Shown here: positions 47,189 through 54,940 of the stretch, one piece after another
How the letters are laid out: every line of letters begins with the position of its first letter
Numbering within the stretch: position 1 is the stretch's first letter
DNA from: Yoonia tamlensis
Lineage (GTDB): Bacteria; Pseudomonadota; Alphaproteobacteria; Rhodobacterales; Rhodobacteraceae
Assembly (NCBI RefSeq): GCF_900115105.1
Contig: NZ_FOYP01000001.1
Coordinates: 832,097 to 896,096 of the forward strand
Direction: 5' to 3'
Length of the DNA: 64,000 nt
The notes under the pieces: model-generated
What the model was told of the DNA's origin: nothing
Database searches by the model: none
Seen by the model: only the letters and a program-made list of their open reading frames with translations
Program-made: the position numbers and the translations under genes

Positions 47189-47557
47189 ATGGGCAAACGT
47201 GTCCTTCTGATCGAGGATGAGCCGAATATTCTTGAGGCGATCAGTTTTATCCTGTCCCGCGACGGCTGGACGGTGCACACACATGAAGATGGGGAAACGG
47301 CAATGAAAAAGGTCATCGGGTTTCCACCCGATATGATCATTCTCGATGTGATGCTGCCGGGACGCAGCGGGTTCGATATTTTGCGCGACTTGCGCGAAAA
47401 CCAGATTACCAAAGATATTCCCGTAATGATGTTGACCGCGCGCGGACAAGAAAAGGACCGTGAACTCGCGATGCGGCTCGGGGCGAACCATTTTATGACC
47501 AAACCGTTTTCAAATGCCGATGTGCGCGATCATGTGCGCAGCTTGATTGACGCATGA
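47189..47557 (+). CDS. CheY-like single-domain response regulator
   Basis: 122 aa, receiver domain only: acidic pocket ED(10-11), phospho-acceptor Asp53 (IILDVMLPG), Thr of MLTARG and Lys in FMTKPF. GGGGAGG precedes the start. The stop overlaps the start of a small membrane protein, and the symporter-kinase follows, so the kinase at 47826 is its likely partner. No DNA-binding domain, unlike CrbR. Confidence 0.95.
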   Translation: MGKRVLLIEDEPNILEAISFILSRDGWTVHTHEDGETAMKKVIGFPPDMIILDVMLPGRSGFDILRDLRENQITKDIPVMMLTARGQEKDRELAMRLGANHFMTKPFSNADVRDHVRSLIDA

Positions 47558-47817
47558 GCGGTGGTCGCAAAGCCACGATTTTTCTTGAACAGGCTGGCTA
47601 CCGGCAACGCCGGCTTCGTGATGCGCTGCGGGTTTGGCCGGTTTTCGGGTGTATTCTTTTGGTGGTGCCGCTGCTTTGGTCGCTGGACCCGTCGGGACAG
47701 CCGGGAAATGCGGCGGCGCTTACCTATGTTTTCGGGGTCTGGGTCATATTGATTGCGGTGACTGTGCTGATGGCGTGGGCCTTGCGGGGTGACGACCCGA
47801 GCAACCCGAAACCCTGA
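47554..47817 (+). CDS. Small two-helix membrane protein
   Basis: 87 aa with two transmembrane helices (residues about 27-47 and 56-78), starting in an ATGA overlap with the response regulator and ending 8 bp before the symporter-kinase. Short membrane proteins of this kind often accompany solute:sodium symporters, so it may be an accessory to the kinase's transporter domain. Confidence 0.8.
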   Translation: MSGGRKATIFLEQAGYRQRRLRDALRVWPVFGCILLVVPLLWSLDPSGQPGNAAALTYVFGVWVILIAVTVLMAWALRGDDPSNPKP

Positions 47818-47825
47818 GCGCGCCA

Positions 47826-50510
47826 ATGCTTGGGATCAACACCGTCATCGCCTTTTCGCTTTGCTATGTCGCGTTCCTGTTTTTCGTGGCATTCTGGGCT
47901 GAACGGCGGGCCAAGCGGGGCAATGCGACATGGTTGCATTCGCCGCTGATCTATACGCTGTCGCTTAGCATTTATTGTACCGCCTGGACGTTTTACGGCG
48001 CTGTCGGTTATGCAGCCCGTTCGGGGCTGGAATTTGTGACAATCTACCTGGGGCCGACGCTGATGATGATCGGCTGGTGGTGGATATTGCGCAAACTAGT
48101 GCGGATCGGACGCGCGCAGCGGATTACATCGATCGCCGATCTTGTGTCGTCGCGATTTGGCAAATCCACCAGTCTTGGGGTGATTGTCACGGTGATATCC
48201 GTGGTGGCTGCGACCCCTTATATTGCGCTGCAATTGCAATCTGTGACCCTGTCGTTTGCGGTTTTTGCGCAATCGGGCGGACAGCTTTGGCAAGATGCCG
48301 ATCTTAATGCGACAGCAACATGGGTCGCGGTCGGCTTGTTTGTGTTCACCGTGATCTTTGGCACCCGCAATCTTGACGCAAATGAACGCCACCACGGGAT
48401 CGTTATTGCTATCGCCGTCGAAGCCGTGGTCAAGCTGATCGCGCTACTTGCGGTCGGGGTGTTTGTGGTTTGGGGCATTGCAGGCGGCCCCGCCGAGATG
48501 ATGCAGCGGATCGACAATTCGCAGATTGTACTTTGGGATCAGGATGGTGGACGGTGGATCAGCCTGATTTTTCTTTCGGGTGCAGCGCTCTTGTGCCTGC
48601 CGCGGATGTTTCAGGTGCTGGTTGTCGAAAACGCGGACGAGCGTCACCTCGCGATCGCAAGCTGGGCCTTTCCGACCTATCTGTTCCTGATGAGCCTCTT
48701 TGTGGTGCCGATTGCGGTTGTCGGGCTGGATCTGCTGCCTGTGGGCAGCAACCCCGATCTGTTTGTACTTACCGTGCCATTGCAAGAAGGCAAACAAGGG
48801 CTTGCGATGCTGTCGTTTTTGGGCGGGTTTTCTTCGGCCACGTCAATGGTGATGGTTGCGACAATTGCGCTGGCAACGATGGTGTCAAATCATATTGTTG
48901 TGCCGGTCTGGCTGTCACTGCGGCCCAGCCAGCAGGCGGTAATTTCAGGCGATATCCGGCATGTCATTTTGTTGGCGCGCCGTCTGTCGATTGCGGGCGT
49001 GCTATTTCTCGGGCTTGTCTATTACCGTCTGTCGGGCGGCGGGACAGCGCTCGCGGCCATCGGGCTTGTATCGTTTTCAGGGGCGGTGCAAATCCTGCCT
49101 GCGATGCTGGGCGGCGTTTTCTGGCGCGGTGCGACACGGCTGGGCGCGGCCACAGGGCTATTGATCGGGCTTACGGTGTGGCTTTGGACATTGTTCCTGC
49201 CCAGCTTTGGCGATGCGGCGCTGATCGGTCAGACGGTGCTGGATCAGGGGCCATTCGGGATGGCTTGGGCGCGCCCGCAGGCGCTTTTCGGGATTGTTGG
49301 GCTTGATCCGTTGGTGCACGGGCTGCTTTGGTCGATGCTGTTGAATACAGCGGGATTTATCATTGTTTCGCTCGTCACTTTTCCGACGCCGCTGGAACGG
49401 CTGCAAGGCGCACAATTTGTGAATGTGTTTGAACATTCCGCAGCGGCACCCGCATGGACCACCGCCGCCGCTGGGGCCGAAGACCTGTTGATCATGGCAC
49501 AGCGCATTATGGGCAGCGAACAGGCGCAGGCGATTTTTGAACGCGAGGCCGTGCGTCAGGGCAAGAAGGGTTTTCTGCCCGAAGTAACACCAAGTTTTGT
49601 CGAACTGCTCGAGCGTGACCTTGCGGGCAGCGTTGGCGCGGCCACGGCCCATGCGATGGTCGGACAACTGATCGGCGGCAGCGGCGTGTCGGTCGAAGAC
49701 CTGATTGCGGTGGCCGATGAGGCGGCGCAAATCCTCGAATACTCCAGCAGGCTCGAGGCCAAATCCGCCGAACAAGAACAGACCGCGCGCGCCTTGCGCG
49801 AAGCGAATGACAAGCTCACCGCGTTGTCGATCCAAAAAGACGCTTTTCTAAGCCAGATCAGCCATGAGTTGCGGACACCGATGACCTCGATCCGGTCGTT
49901 TTCCGACATCCTGCGCGACGGAGAAATCGGGCTTGCGGAACAAAAACGCTATTCGGGGATTATCCATGACGAGGCAATTCGCCTGACCGGATTGCTGGAT
50001 GATTTGCTGGACCTGTCCGTGCTCGAGAACGGGCAGGTAATGTTACATGTGAAAACGGGCAATCTGGGGCAATTGCTCGAACGCGCAATCGGGGCCGCGG
50101 GCGGGCTGGGCGATGCATTTGAAATCCGTAGCGCGCCTGATCTGGGTGATATGCGCGTGACCACAGATTTGGACCGTTTGGTGCAGGTCTTTATCAACCT
50201 GATTGCAAATGCACGCAAATACTGTGATGCGCAAACACCCTGTCTCAGGATTTCATGCGCCGATCATGGTGATAGTTATCTAATTGATTTTATTGATAAT
50301 GGAAGCGGCATTGCCCCCGAAAACCAGCAACTTATCTTTGAAAAATTCTCGCGGGTTGCGGATGGATCAAAGGCCGGCGGTGCGGGGCTAGGTCTTGCGA
50401 TCTGTCGCGAAATCATGCGCCGGCTGGGGGGCGATATTGCCTATCTGAACGGGCAATACGGCACAGCGTTCCGCGTCACATTGCCCAAAGAAAAACCTGC
50501 GGATTGTTAG
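47826..50510 (+). CDS. Sodium:solute symporter-fused sensor histidine kinase (CrbS-like)
   Basis: 894 aa. Residues 1 to about 530 form a SSS-family transporter of about thirteen helices (SIYCTAWTFYGAVGYAARSGL near the N-terminus). After a linker comes a histidine kinase core: H-box SQISHELRTPMTSIRSFSD (His680), N-box LIANARKYCD, G-boxes FIDNGSGIAPE and GGAGLGLAI. This matches CrbS-type sensors that couple acetate or similar uptake to signalling, usually controlling acetyl-CoA synthetase. Partner: the response regulator at 47189. The ligand is inferred by family only. Confidence 0.93.
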   Translation: MLGINTVIAFSLCYVAFLFFVAFWAERRAKRGNATWLHSPLIYTLSLSIYCTAWTFYGAVGYAARSGLEFVTIYLGPTLMMIGWWWILRKLVRIGRAQRITSIADLVSSRFGKSTSLGVIVTVISVVAATPYIALQLQSVTLSFAVFAQSGGQLWQDADLNATATWVAVGLFVFTVIFGTRNLDANERHHGIVIAIAVEAVVKLIALLAVGVFVVWGIAGGPAEMMQRIDNSQIVLWDQDGGRWISLIFLSGAALLCLPRMFQVLVVENADERHLAIASWAFPTYLFLMSLFVVPIAVVGLDLLPVGSNPDLFVLTVPLQEGKQGLAMLSFLGGFSSATSMVMVATIALATMVSNHIVVPVWLSLRPSQQAVISGDIRHVILLARRLSIAGVLFLGLVYYRLSGGGTALAAIGLVSFSGAVQILPAMLGGVFWRGATRLGAATGLLIGLTVWLWTLFLPSFGDAALIGQTVLDQGPFGMAWARPQALFGIVGLDPLVHGLLWSMLLNTAGFIIVSLVTFPTPLERLQGAQFVNVFEHSAAAPAWTTAAAGAEDLLIMAQRIMGSEQAQAIFEREAVRQGKKGFLPEVTPSFVELLERDLAGSVGAATAHAMVGQLIGGSGVSVEDLIAVADEAAQILEYSSRLEAKSAEQEQTARALREANDKLTALSIQKDAFLSQISHELRTPMTSIRSFSDILRDGEIGLAEQKRYSGIIHDEAIRLTGLLDDLLDLSVLENGQVMLHVKTGNLGQLLERAIGAAGGLGDAFEIRSAPDLGDMRVTTDLDRLVQVFINLIANARKYCDAQTPCLRISCADHGDSYLIDFIDNGSGIAPENQQLIFEKFSRVADGSKAGGAGLGLAICREIMRRLGGDIAYLNGQYGTAFRVTLPKEKPADC

Positions 50511-50566
50511 GATAACCGTAACGATTGGTTGGCTATTCTAATCGCGGAATTCTTGGTAACGGGCGC

Positions 50567-51604
50567 ATGTCTGACAGCACACATTCATCCATTTTGCGGC
50601 GTATGACGGGGCAAAATGAACAGGCCAAAGGCCACAGCCCTGTCACATCGTCGCGCGCGGTGCGGCTGGCATTGACCAAGGCTGCAAATGATACGGTCGG
50701 GCTTGAACTGACGGTTGGCGGCGTTGCCGATCACATTGTGCCGCTTGATGAAATGCTTGCCGCATTGGATGACGGGCTGCTGCTTGTGGGGCTAACCCGT
50801 GATGCACAGCTTGTCGGTCTTGCAGCACTCGATATGGAACTGCGCGCTGCGATTGTCGAAATGCAGACAATGGGGCGGCTAAGCACACAAAAATCTGATG
50901 GTCGTGCACCAACGGGTACGGATAAAATCCTTTGTGACCCGATGCTTGCGGCGTTTCTGGGCGCTTTACCACCCGCATTGGCCGGCACCAGTTTTGGCGG
51001 TTGGGTTGATGATATCAAGACGCAAGACCAGATTGATAGCAAACGATGGGCGGGGCTGAACCTGCGCGACTGCCCCTACCGATTGCTGCGCATGACGGTT
51101 GATCTGGGCGTCGCCGACCGCGAGGCGCAAATCGTGATCGCGCTTCCGGTGATTACTGTCGCGCAAGAACCCGAAGTAACGCCGCCAGCCTGCATCAATT
51201 GGTCCAGCGCGTTTCAGGCCAGTATTGCGGCGGCACCAGCCTGTCTTGACGCGCATTTACACCGGTTCAAAATGGCAATCGGTGCGGCGCAATCGCTTGC
51301 TGTGGGGCAGGTTGTGCCGCTTCCTGGATGTACGGTTGGTTCGGTGCGTTTGCGCGCGCCGGACGGCAAGATAATCGCCCATGCCAAATTGGGGCAGGTG
51401 GGTGGCATGCGCGCGTTGCGGATCGAAAAACAAATCACACCAGAACTGTCTGAACTTGACGGGGCACCAATGGCACCCCCGCCCGCACTTGGCTTGGATC
51501 ACATGTTGGGGGATGCCGAATCCTATCCAGAGGCGTCGGAGGCAACTGATCTGGGTATTCCAATGACCGCAACTGCGGAACTACCGGCGCTGGAAGATAA
51601 TTAA
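50567..51604 (+). CDS. FliM-like protein with C-terminal SpoA domain
   Basis: About 345 aa. The N-terminal part (LILRRM-type start, AVRLALTKAANDTVGLEL, ALDDGLLLVGLTRDAQL) resembles the FliM middle domain, and residues about 235-300 (HRFKMAIGAAQSLAVGQVV, RAPDGKIIAHAKLG) resemble a SpoA/FliN domain. It would be a flagellar switch homologue, but no flagellar genes are near and the FliM CheY-binding N-terminus is not recognisable. Start at 50567 behind TAACGGG. Low homology makes the exact role open. Confidence 0.7.
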   Translation: MSDSTHSSILRRMTGQNEQAKGHSPVTSSRAVRLALTKAANDTVGLELTVGGVADHIVPLDEMLAALDDGLLLVGLTRDAQLVGLAALDMELRAAIVEMQTMGRLSTQKSDGRAPTGTDKILCDPMLAAFLGALPPALAGTSFGGWVDDIKTQDQIDSKRWAGLNLRDCPYRLLRMTVDLGVADREAQIVIALPVITVAQEPEVTPPACINWSSAFQASIAAAPACLDAHLHRFKMAIGAAQSLAVGQVVPLPGCTVGSVRLRAPDGKIIAHAKLGQVGGMRALRIEKQITPELSELDGAPMAPPPALGLDHMLGDAESYPEASEATDLGIPMTATAELPALEDN

Positions 51605-52026
51605 CCGGCGCTAAGGTGGTCCAGTTGCGCGCGCATCCCTGCCAGATCATAGCCGGCAGCGGCAGTAGCTGCGATGATATCATCGGTCGGCATTTCACCA
51701 GCCTGGCCAAGCGACCAGACGATGGATGATCTGGTGCCAGAGGCGCAATAAGCCAAAGTCGGACCATTTGCGCCCAGCATGACCTCTTTTTGAAGCCTTA
51801 CCATATCCATGTTCAACCCTTGATGGGTGACGGGATTAACGACAAATGCCAGTCCGGCTGCCTTGGCTGCGGCTTCTATTGCGTTGGCCTGATGGCTTGG
51901 CGGGACTTCGGCATCGGGGCGGTTGCAGATAATCGTCGTAAACCCGGCCGCAATAATTGCAGGCATGTCCGTGACATCAATTTGCGGCGAGACCGCGTAG
52001 GTCGGGCTGATCTGTCTAATATCCAT
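51601..52026 (-). CDS. TIGR01244-type sulfur transferase/phosphatase
   Basis: 141-aa protein of the beta-lactamase-hydrolase-like family: MDIRQISPTYAVSPQID, GFTTIICNRPDAEVP and the Cys phosphatase/sulfurtransferase loop CASGTRS. It leads into the YeeE/YedE genes on the same strand and beside a BigR-type repressor, so a role in sulfide or persulfide handling is likely. Its last 4 bp overlap the FliM-like gene on the other strand. Confidence 0.92.
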   Translation of the reverse strand: MDIRQISPTYAVSPQIDVTDMPAIIAAGFTTIICNRPDAEVPPSHQANAIEAAAKAAGLAFVVNPVTHQGLNMDMVRLQKEVMLGANGPTLAYCASGTRSSIVWSLGQAGEMPTDDIIAATAAAGYDLAGMRAQLDHLSAG

Positions 52027-52036
52027 GACGGGTCTT

Positions 52037-52468
52037 TTAGCTTGCTGTTTCGTATTGGTCCAGATGTGTCCGCACGCGTGGTGCGATCGCCATGCCTGCA
52101 AGCATCGCAATCATAAATGCAATCCCGCCAATGCCCCCAAAAAGAAGCGAAGCAACCGCCGGACCAGGGCAAAGCCCCGCCAGCCCCCAACCTATGCCGA
52201 ACAATGTCGAGCCAATCACAAGATTGCGCCCGATGCGCGGTTCAGGCGGCGCGGGAAAACTGTCGGCATAGACGGGTTTGCGCGACTTTGTCAGCTGCCA
52301 TGCAATCGCCATTGGCACGATCGCGCCGCCCATGACAAAGGCCAGTGTCGGATCCCAATTGCCAAAAATATCCAACCATCCCTGCACCTTATCGGTATTG
52401 GTCATGCCAGATACCAGCAATCCTACGCCAAATGTGGCGCCGGTAATAAATGAAACAAGCACCCGCAT
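52037..52468 (-). CDS. YeeE/YedE-type transporter half (DUF6691)
   Basis: 143-aa membrane protein with four helices. SGMTNTDKVQGWLD and GWGLAGLCPGPAVASL mark the YedE half carrying the second Cys; it pairs with the upstream half at 52468-52893, giving a split sulfur (thiosulfate or sulfide-derived) transporter. It shares one base with that gene (TGATG). Confidence 0.92.
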   Translation of the reverse strand: MRVLVSFITGATFGVGLLVSGMTNTDKVQGWLDIFGNWDPTLAFVMGGAIVPMAIAWQLTKSRKPVYADSFPAPPEPRIGRNLVIGSTLFGIGWGLAGLCPGPAVASLLFGGIGGIAFMIAMLAGMAIAPRVRTHLDQYETAS

Positions 52469-52893
52469 CAGATTACTCCTAGAACATGTTTAAAGATCAC
52501 AACGGTCAGCCCGCCCGCGCCGATATAAAACCCTGTGGCCACTATGCCGCGCAGCGACAGTCGCGAAATCCCGCAAACCCCGTGCCCCGATGTGCAGCCG
52601 TTCGCCAGCCGTGTGCCGACCCCCACAAGCAGCCCCGCGGCGACGACCACCACCAGATTGCCTGTCACATTGGTTTGCGCGCCGCCCGTCGCAAAGGCGG
52701 CTATCCCCGGCACGAACAACAGCCCTGCAACCAAAGCGGCGCGTTCTTGCCAGTCGCTTTTGCCCGAGCCGTCGACCAGCCCGCCGATGATCCCCGATGC
52801 GCCCATTATCCGCGCGTTAAACAAAAGGAATATCGCGCCTGCGATTCCAATGATCGCGCCGCCGATCAGCCCGTAAATCCAGTCGATATGCAT
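52468..52893 (-). CDS. YeeE/YedE-family transporter half
   Basis: 141-aa membrane protein with four helices and the motifs NARIMGASGIIGG and GVGTRLANGCTSGHGVCGISRLS, whose cysteines are the conserved sulfur-handling ones. It heads the minus-strand unit (YedE, YedE, sulfurtransferase-like protein). Divergent from the ArsR/BigR gene at 53079. Confidence 0.93.
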   Translation of the reverse strand: MHIDWIYGLIGGAIIGIAGAIFLLFNARIMGASGIIGGLVDGSGKSDWQERAALVAGLLFVPGIAAFATGGAQTNVTGNLVVVVAAGLLVGVGTRLANGCTSGHGVCGISRLSLRGIVATGFYIGAGGLTVVIFKHVLGVI

Positions 52894-53036
52894 GTCACAG
52901 TCCTGTCTTCTTGCCCGTTAGGACGCTGATAACCGCACCGGTTTTGGCCGGGCGTCGTCGCGGTCCTGTTAAAAATGCCTTTACATTACGGGCTGTTCAA
53001 TTTCTCTAGGGGTGAACATATAGGCTTTCCAAAACA

Positions 53037-53050
53037 TTTCAATATTGGAA
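53037..53050. promoter_or_regulatory. Palindrome between YeeE and BigR-like genes
   Basis: TTTCAATATTGGAA has a perfect CAATATTG core (53040-53047) and AT-rich flanks, near TATAAATAAATG (53051-). Similar AT-rich palindromes are bound by BigR/SqrR-type repressors. It lies 29 bp before the repressor start. Confidence 0.6.
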
Positions 53051-53078
53051 TATAAATAAATGCAGCGGTGTTGGTTCG

Positions 53079-53393
53079 ATGTCGGAAACAGTTGAAATGA
53101 TTGCGGAAAAAATGGATGCGGCGGCGGTCGAAGCCGCTGAACTGTTCAAGGCGCTTTCCAATCCGGGCCGTTTGCGGATTTTATGCGCGCTTGTGCCGGG
53201 CGAACAAACTGTTGGCGCGCTCGAAGAGCAATTGGGCGCGAGCCAGTCATATGTATCGGGTCAGTTGCTCCGCCTGCGCAGCGAGGGGCTTGTCATCTGC
53301 GAACGGGACGGGCGCAGCATGCGCTACCGGCTTGCGGATCCACGGGTCCGCCCGATGCTTGAACGCGCCTACGAGGTGTTCTGCCCGCTTTAG
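53079..53393 (+). CDS. BigR/SqrR-type ArsR-family repressor
   Basis: 104 aa winged helix: LSNPGRLRILCALVPG, then recognition helix SQSYVSGQLLRLRSEGLV and wing RSMRYRLADP. Cys36 (ILC) and Cys102 (VFCPL) correspond to the pair that forms a persulfide bridge in BigR/SqrR, so it probably senses sulfide/persulfide and controls the divergent sulfur transport genes. Confidence 0.9.
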   Translation: MSETVEMIAEKMDAAAVEAAELFKALSNPGRLRILCALVPGEQTVGALEEQLGASQSYVSGQLLRLRSEGLVICERDGRSMRYRLADPRVRPMLERAYEVFCPL

Positions 53394-53605
53394 CCGAAGA
53401 AAACCCCGATCACGACCGCCATCAGTCCGATCATCGACACGAACAATGCGCCAAGGTTGATCGGCAAAATCACCGACACACGTGCGCGCAATTCTTCGTC
53501 GGACAGGTTTGCGCGTTTGGCTTTGGTCACCGCGACGATGCTATAGACGATGCCGGCAAGCCCGATCACCGACAAAATCGCACCGCCCCAAACAATGATT
53601 TCCAT
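53390..53605 (-). CDS. Small two-helix membrane protein
   Basis: 71 aa with two transmembrane helices (residues about 3-25 and 48-70) separated by a charged loop KAKRANLSDEELRARV. AAGGAGA precedes the start. A conserved hypothetical type in Rhodobacteraceae as far as I recall; function unknown. Overlaps the repressor stop on the other strand by 4 bp. Confidence 0.85.
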   Translation of the reverse strand: MEIIVWGGAILSVIGLAGIVYSIVAVTKAKRANLSDEELRARVSVILPINLGALFVSMIGLMAVVIGVFFG

Positions 53606-53716
53606 GACCCGTCTCCTTGCGTTTATGTCCGCCTATCGCGCGCGCGCGCATCGTGCAAGGGTTGCGGCGCTGCGGGGCAAGGGCTAGGACATGAAAAACC
53701 TATCAGGAGAGCAGCC

Positions 53717-53974
53717 ATGAACGATCAAGTCACCGATTCTGTATCCACTGTCGCAGGCGACGAATTGCGCCAGTTTATCGAGCGTTATGAACGTCTTGAG
53801 GCGGAAAAGAAGGACATCGCCGAGGCGCAGAAAGAAGTCATGGCCGAAGCCAAAGGGCGCGGTTACGACACCAAGGTGCTGCGCAAGATTGTCGCAATCC
53901 GCAAGCGTGACGCAAATGATATCGCCGAAGAAGAAGCCGTGATGGACATGTATATGGCCGCCATCGGCATGTAG
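53717..53974 (+). CDS. DUF2312 / GapR-type nucleoid protein
   Basis: 85 aa, largely helical: ELRQFIERYERLEAEKKDIA, KEVMAEAKGRGYDTKVL and RKIVAIRKRD match DUF2312, the family of Caulobacter GapR, a protein that binds overtwisted DNA. GGAG in a strong ribosome site precedes the start. Convergent with the next gene (3-bp gap). Confidence 0.95.
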   Translation: MNDQVTDSVSTVAGDELRQFIERYERLEAEKKDIAEAQKEVMAEAKGRGYDTKVLRKIVAIRKRDANDIAEEEAVMDMYMAAIGM

Positions 53975-53977
53975 GTT

Positions 53978-54859
53978 CTAGGCGAAGGGCAGCAGCAATG
54001 TGACGCCATCCATCGCCGCGATTTCTGCAAGGTCTGCCTCGTAGTTATCTGACATCATTTGGACCATGCCCGCGTCCAGTTCGGGCAGGTCGATTTCGGC
54101 CTCATCCGCGCCAGGGATTGCGTATTCTTCCCAGCAATCGGCAATGATTGTCTGGCGCGCGCTTTCGCTGGCTGCGGGCTGCGCATTCAGCCGGTCGCGC
54201 AAGACTGTGAACCCGTCGCGCTGCATCAACCCGTCCAATGCGTCCAGCCCACCCGAAATCGGGGCCGCAGCCGGAAGGCCCGTGAAACGCCGGATCAGCT
54301 GGGGCCAAAGGATCGGCGCGTCTTCTTCGCACCAAACGGTCAGTTGGGCATCCGGCGCCCCCGCCAATAGGCGCCGCACGACATCGGCCCAACGCATATC
54401 CGCCGGTCGCGTGATCCCGAAAAGTGATGCAAATCCGGTGGCCTTGGGGCGCCGCATCAGGTCTTGCAAGAATGTGGCGGGGTGTTGCATGCCAAAAAAC
54501 AGGCTTAGCTGGTCGTCGGGGAACAGGCTGCGCAGCGCGCGCGTTTTTGTTTCGGCCTGCGGGTAGAATACCCCATGTTCGAACACCCGATTGGGCACGC
54601 AGATAAAGTTGCCGTTTGCCAACAACAGCCGCTGCGCGTTGTCATCCTCGACAATGCTGTCAAGCAGCACATCACGGGTGCCCGCCGCAGGTATCGCGCC
54701 GTCAAGTCCTTGAATTGTTGTGCGAATAAGGCTGCGGTATTTTCCCGGCCCGGGTGCGGCAATGCCGTGTTTCACCAATGCATCCGCATTGCGCAGGGTT
54801 GATTTCAGCAACCGATCTTCATCGGTGCCATGCGCGCCGATGTGATGTGCAATCTGCAT
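53978..54859 (-). CDS. Conserved hypothetical protein
   Basis: 293 aa beginning MQIAHHIGAHGTDEDRLLKS, which I recall as a roseobacter hypothetical family with no assigned function (the start resembles sulfotransferase-like or P-loop-free nucleotide proteins, but no catalytic motif is convincing). Start set at 54859; the longer frame lacks a ribosome site. It is divergent from the permease gene with a palindrome between. Confidence 0.75.
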   Translation of the reverse strand: MQIAHHIGAHGTDEDRLLKSTLRNADALVKHGIAAPGPGKYRSLIRTTIQGLDGAIPAAGTRDVLLDSIVEDDNAQRLLLANGNFICVPNRVFEHGVFYPQAETKTRALRSLFPDDQLSLFFGMQHPATFLQDLMRRPKATGFASLFGITRPADMRWADVVRRLLAGAPDAQLTVWCEEDAPILWPQLIRRFTGLPAAAPISGGLDALDGLMQRDGFTVLRDRLNAQPAASESARQTIIADCWEEYAIPGADEAEIDLPELDAGMVQMMSDNYEADLAEIAAMDGVTLLLPFA

Positions 54860-54885
54860 GGGGCTCACTCTCTTGGTATGATTGT

Positions 54886-54898
54886 CCCTATCATAGGG
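54886..54898. promoter_or_regulatory. Palindrome in divergent promoter region
   Basis: CCCTATCATAGGG, a perfect 6+1+6 palindrome, 42 bp before the permease start and 26 bp before the hypothetical gene start. A possible operator; regulator unknown. Confidence 0.45.
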
Positions 54899-54940
54899 GG
54901 ATTTCTGGACAGTTAAACTGCTTTCGGATAGTCGGTTTTC

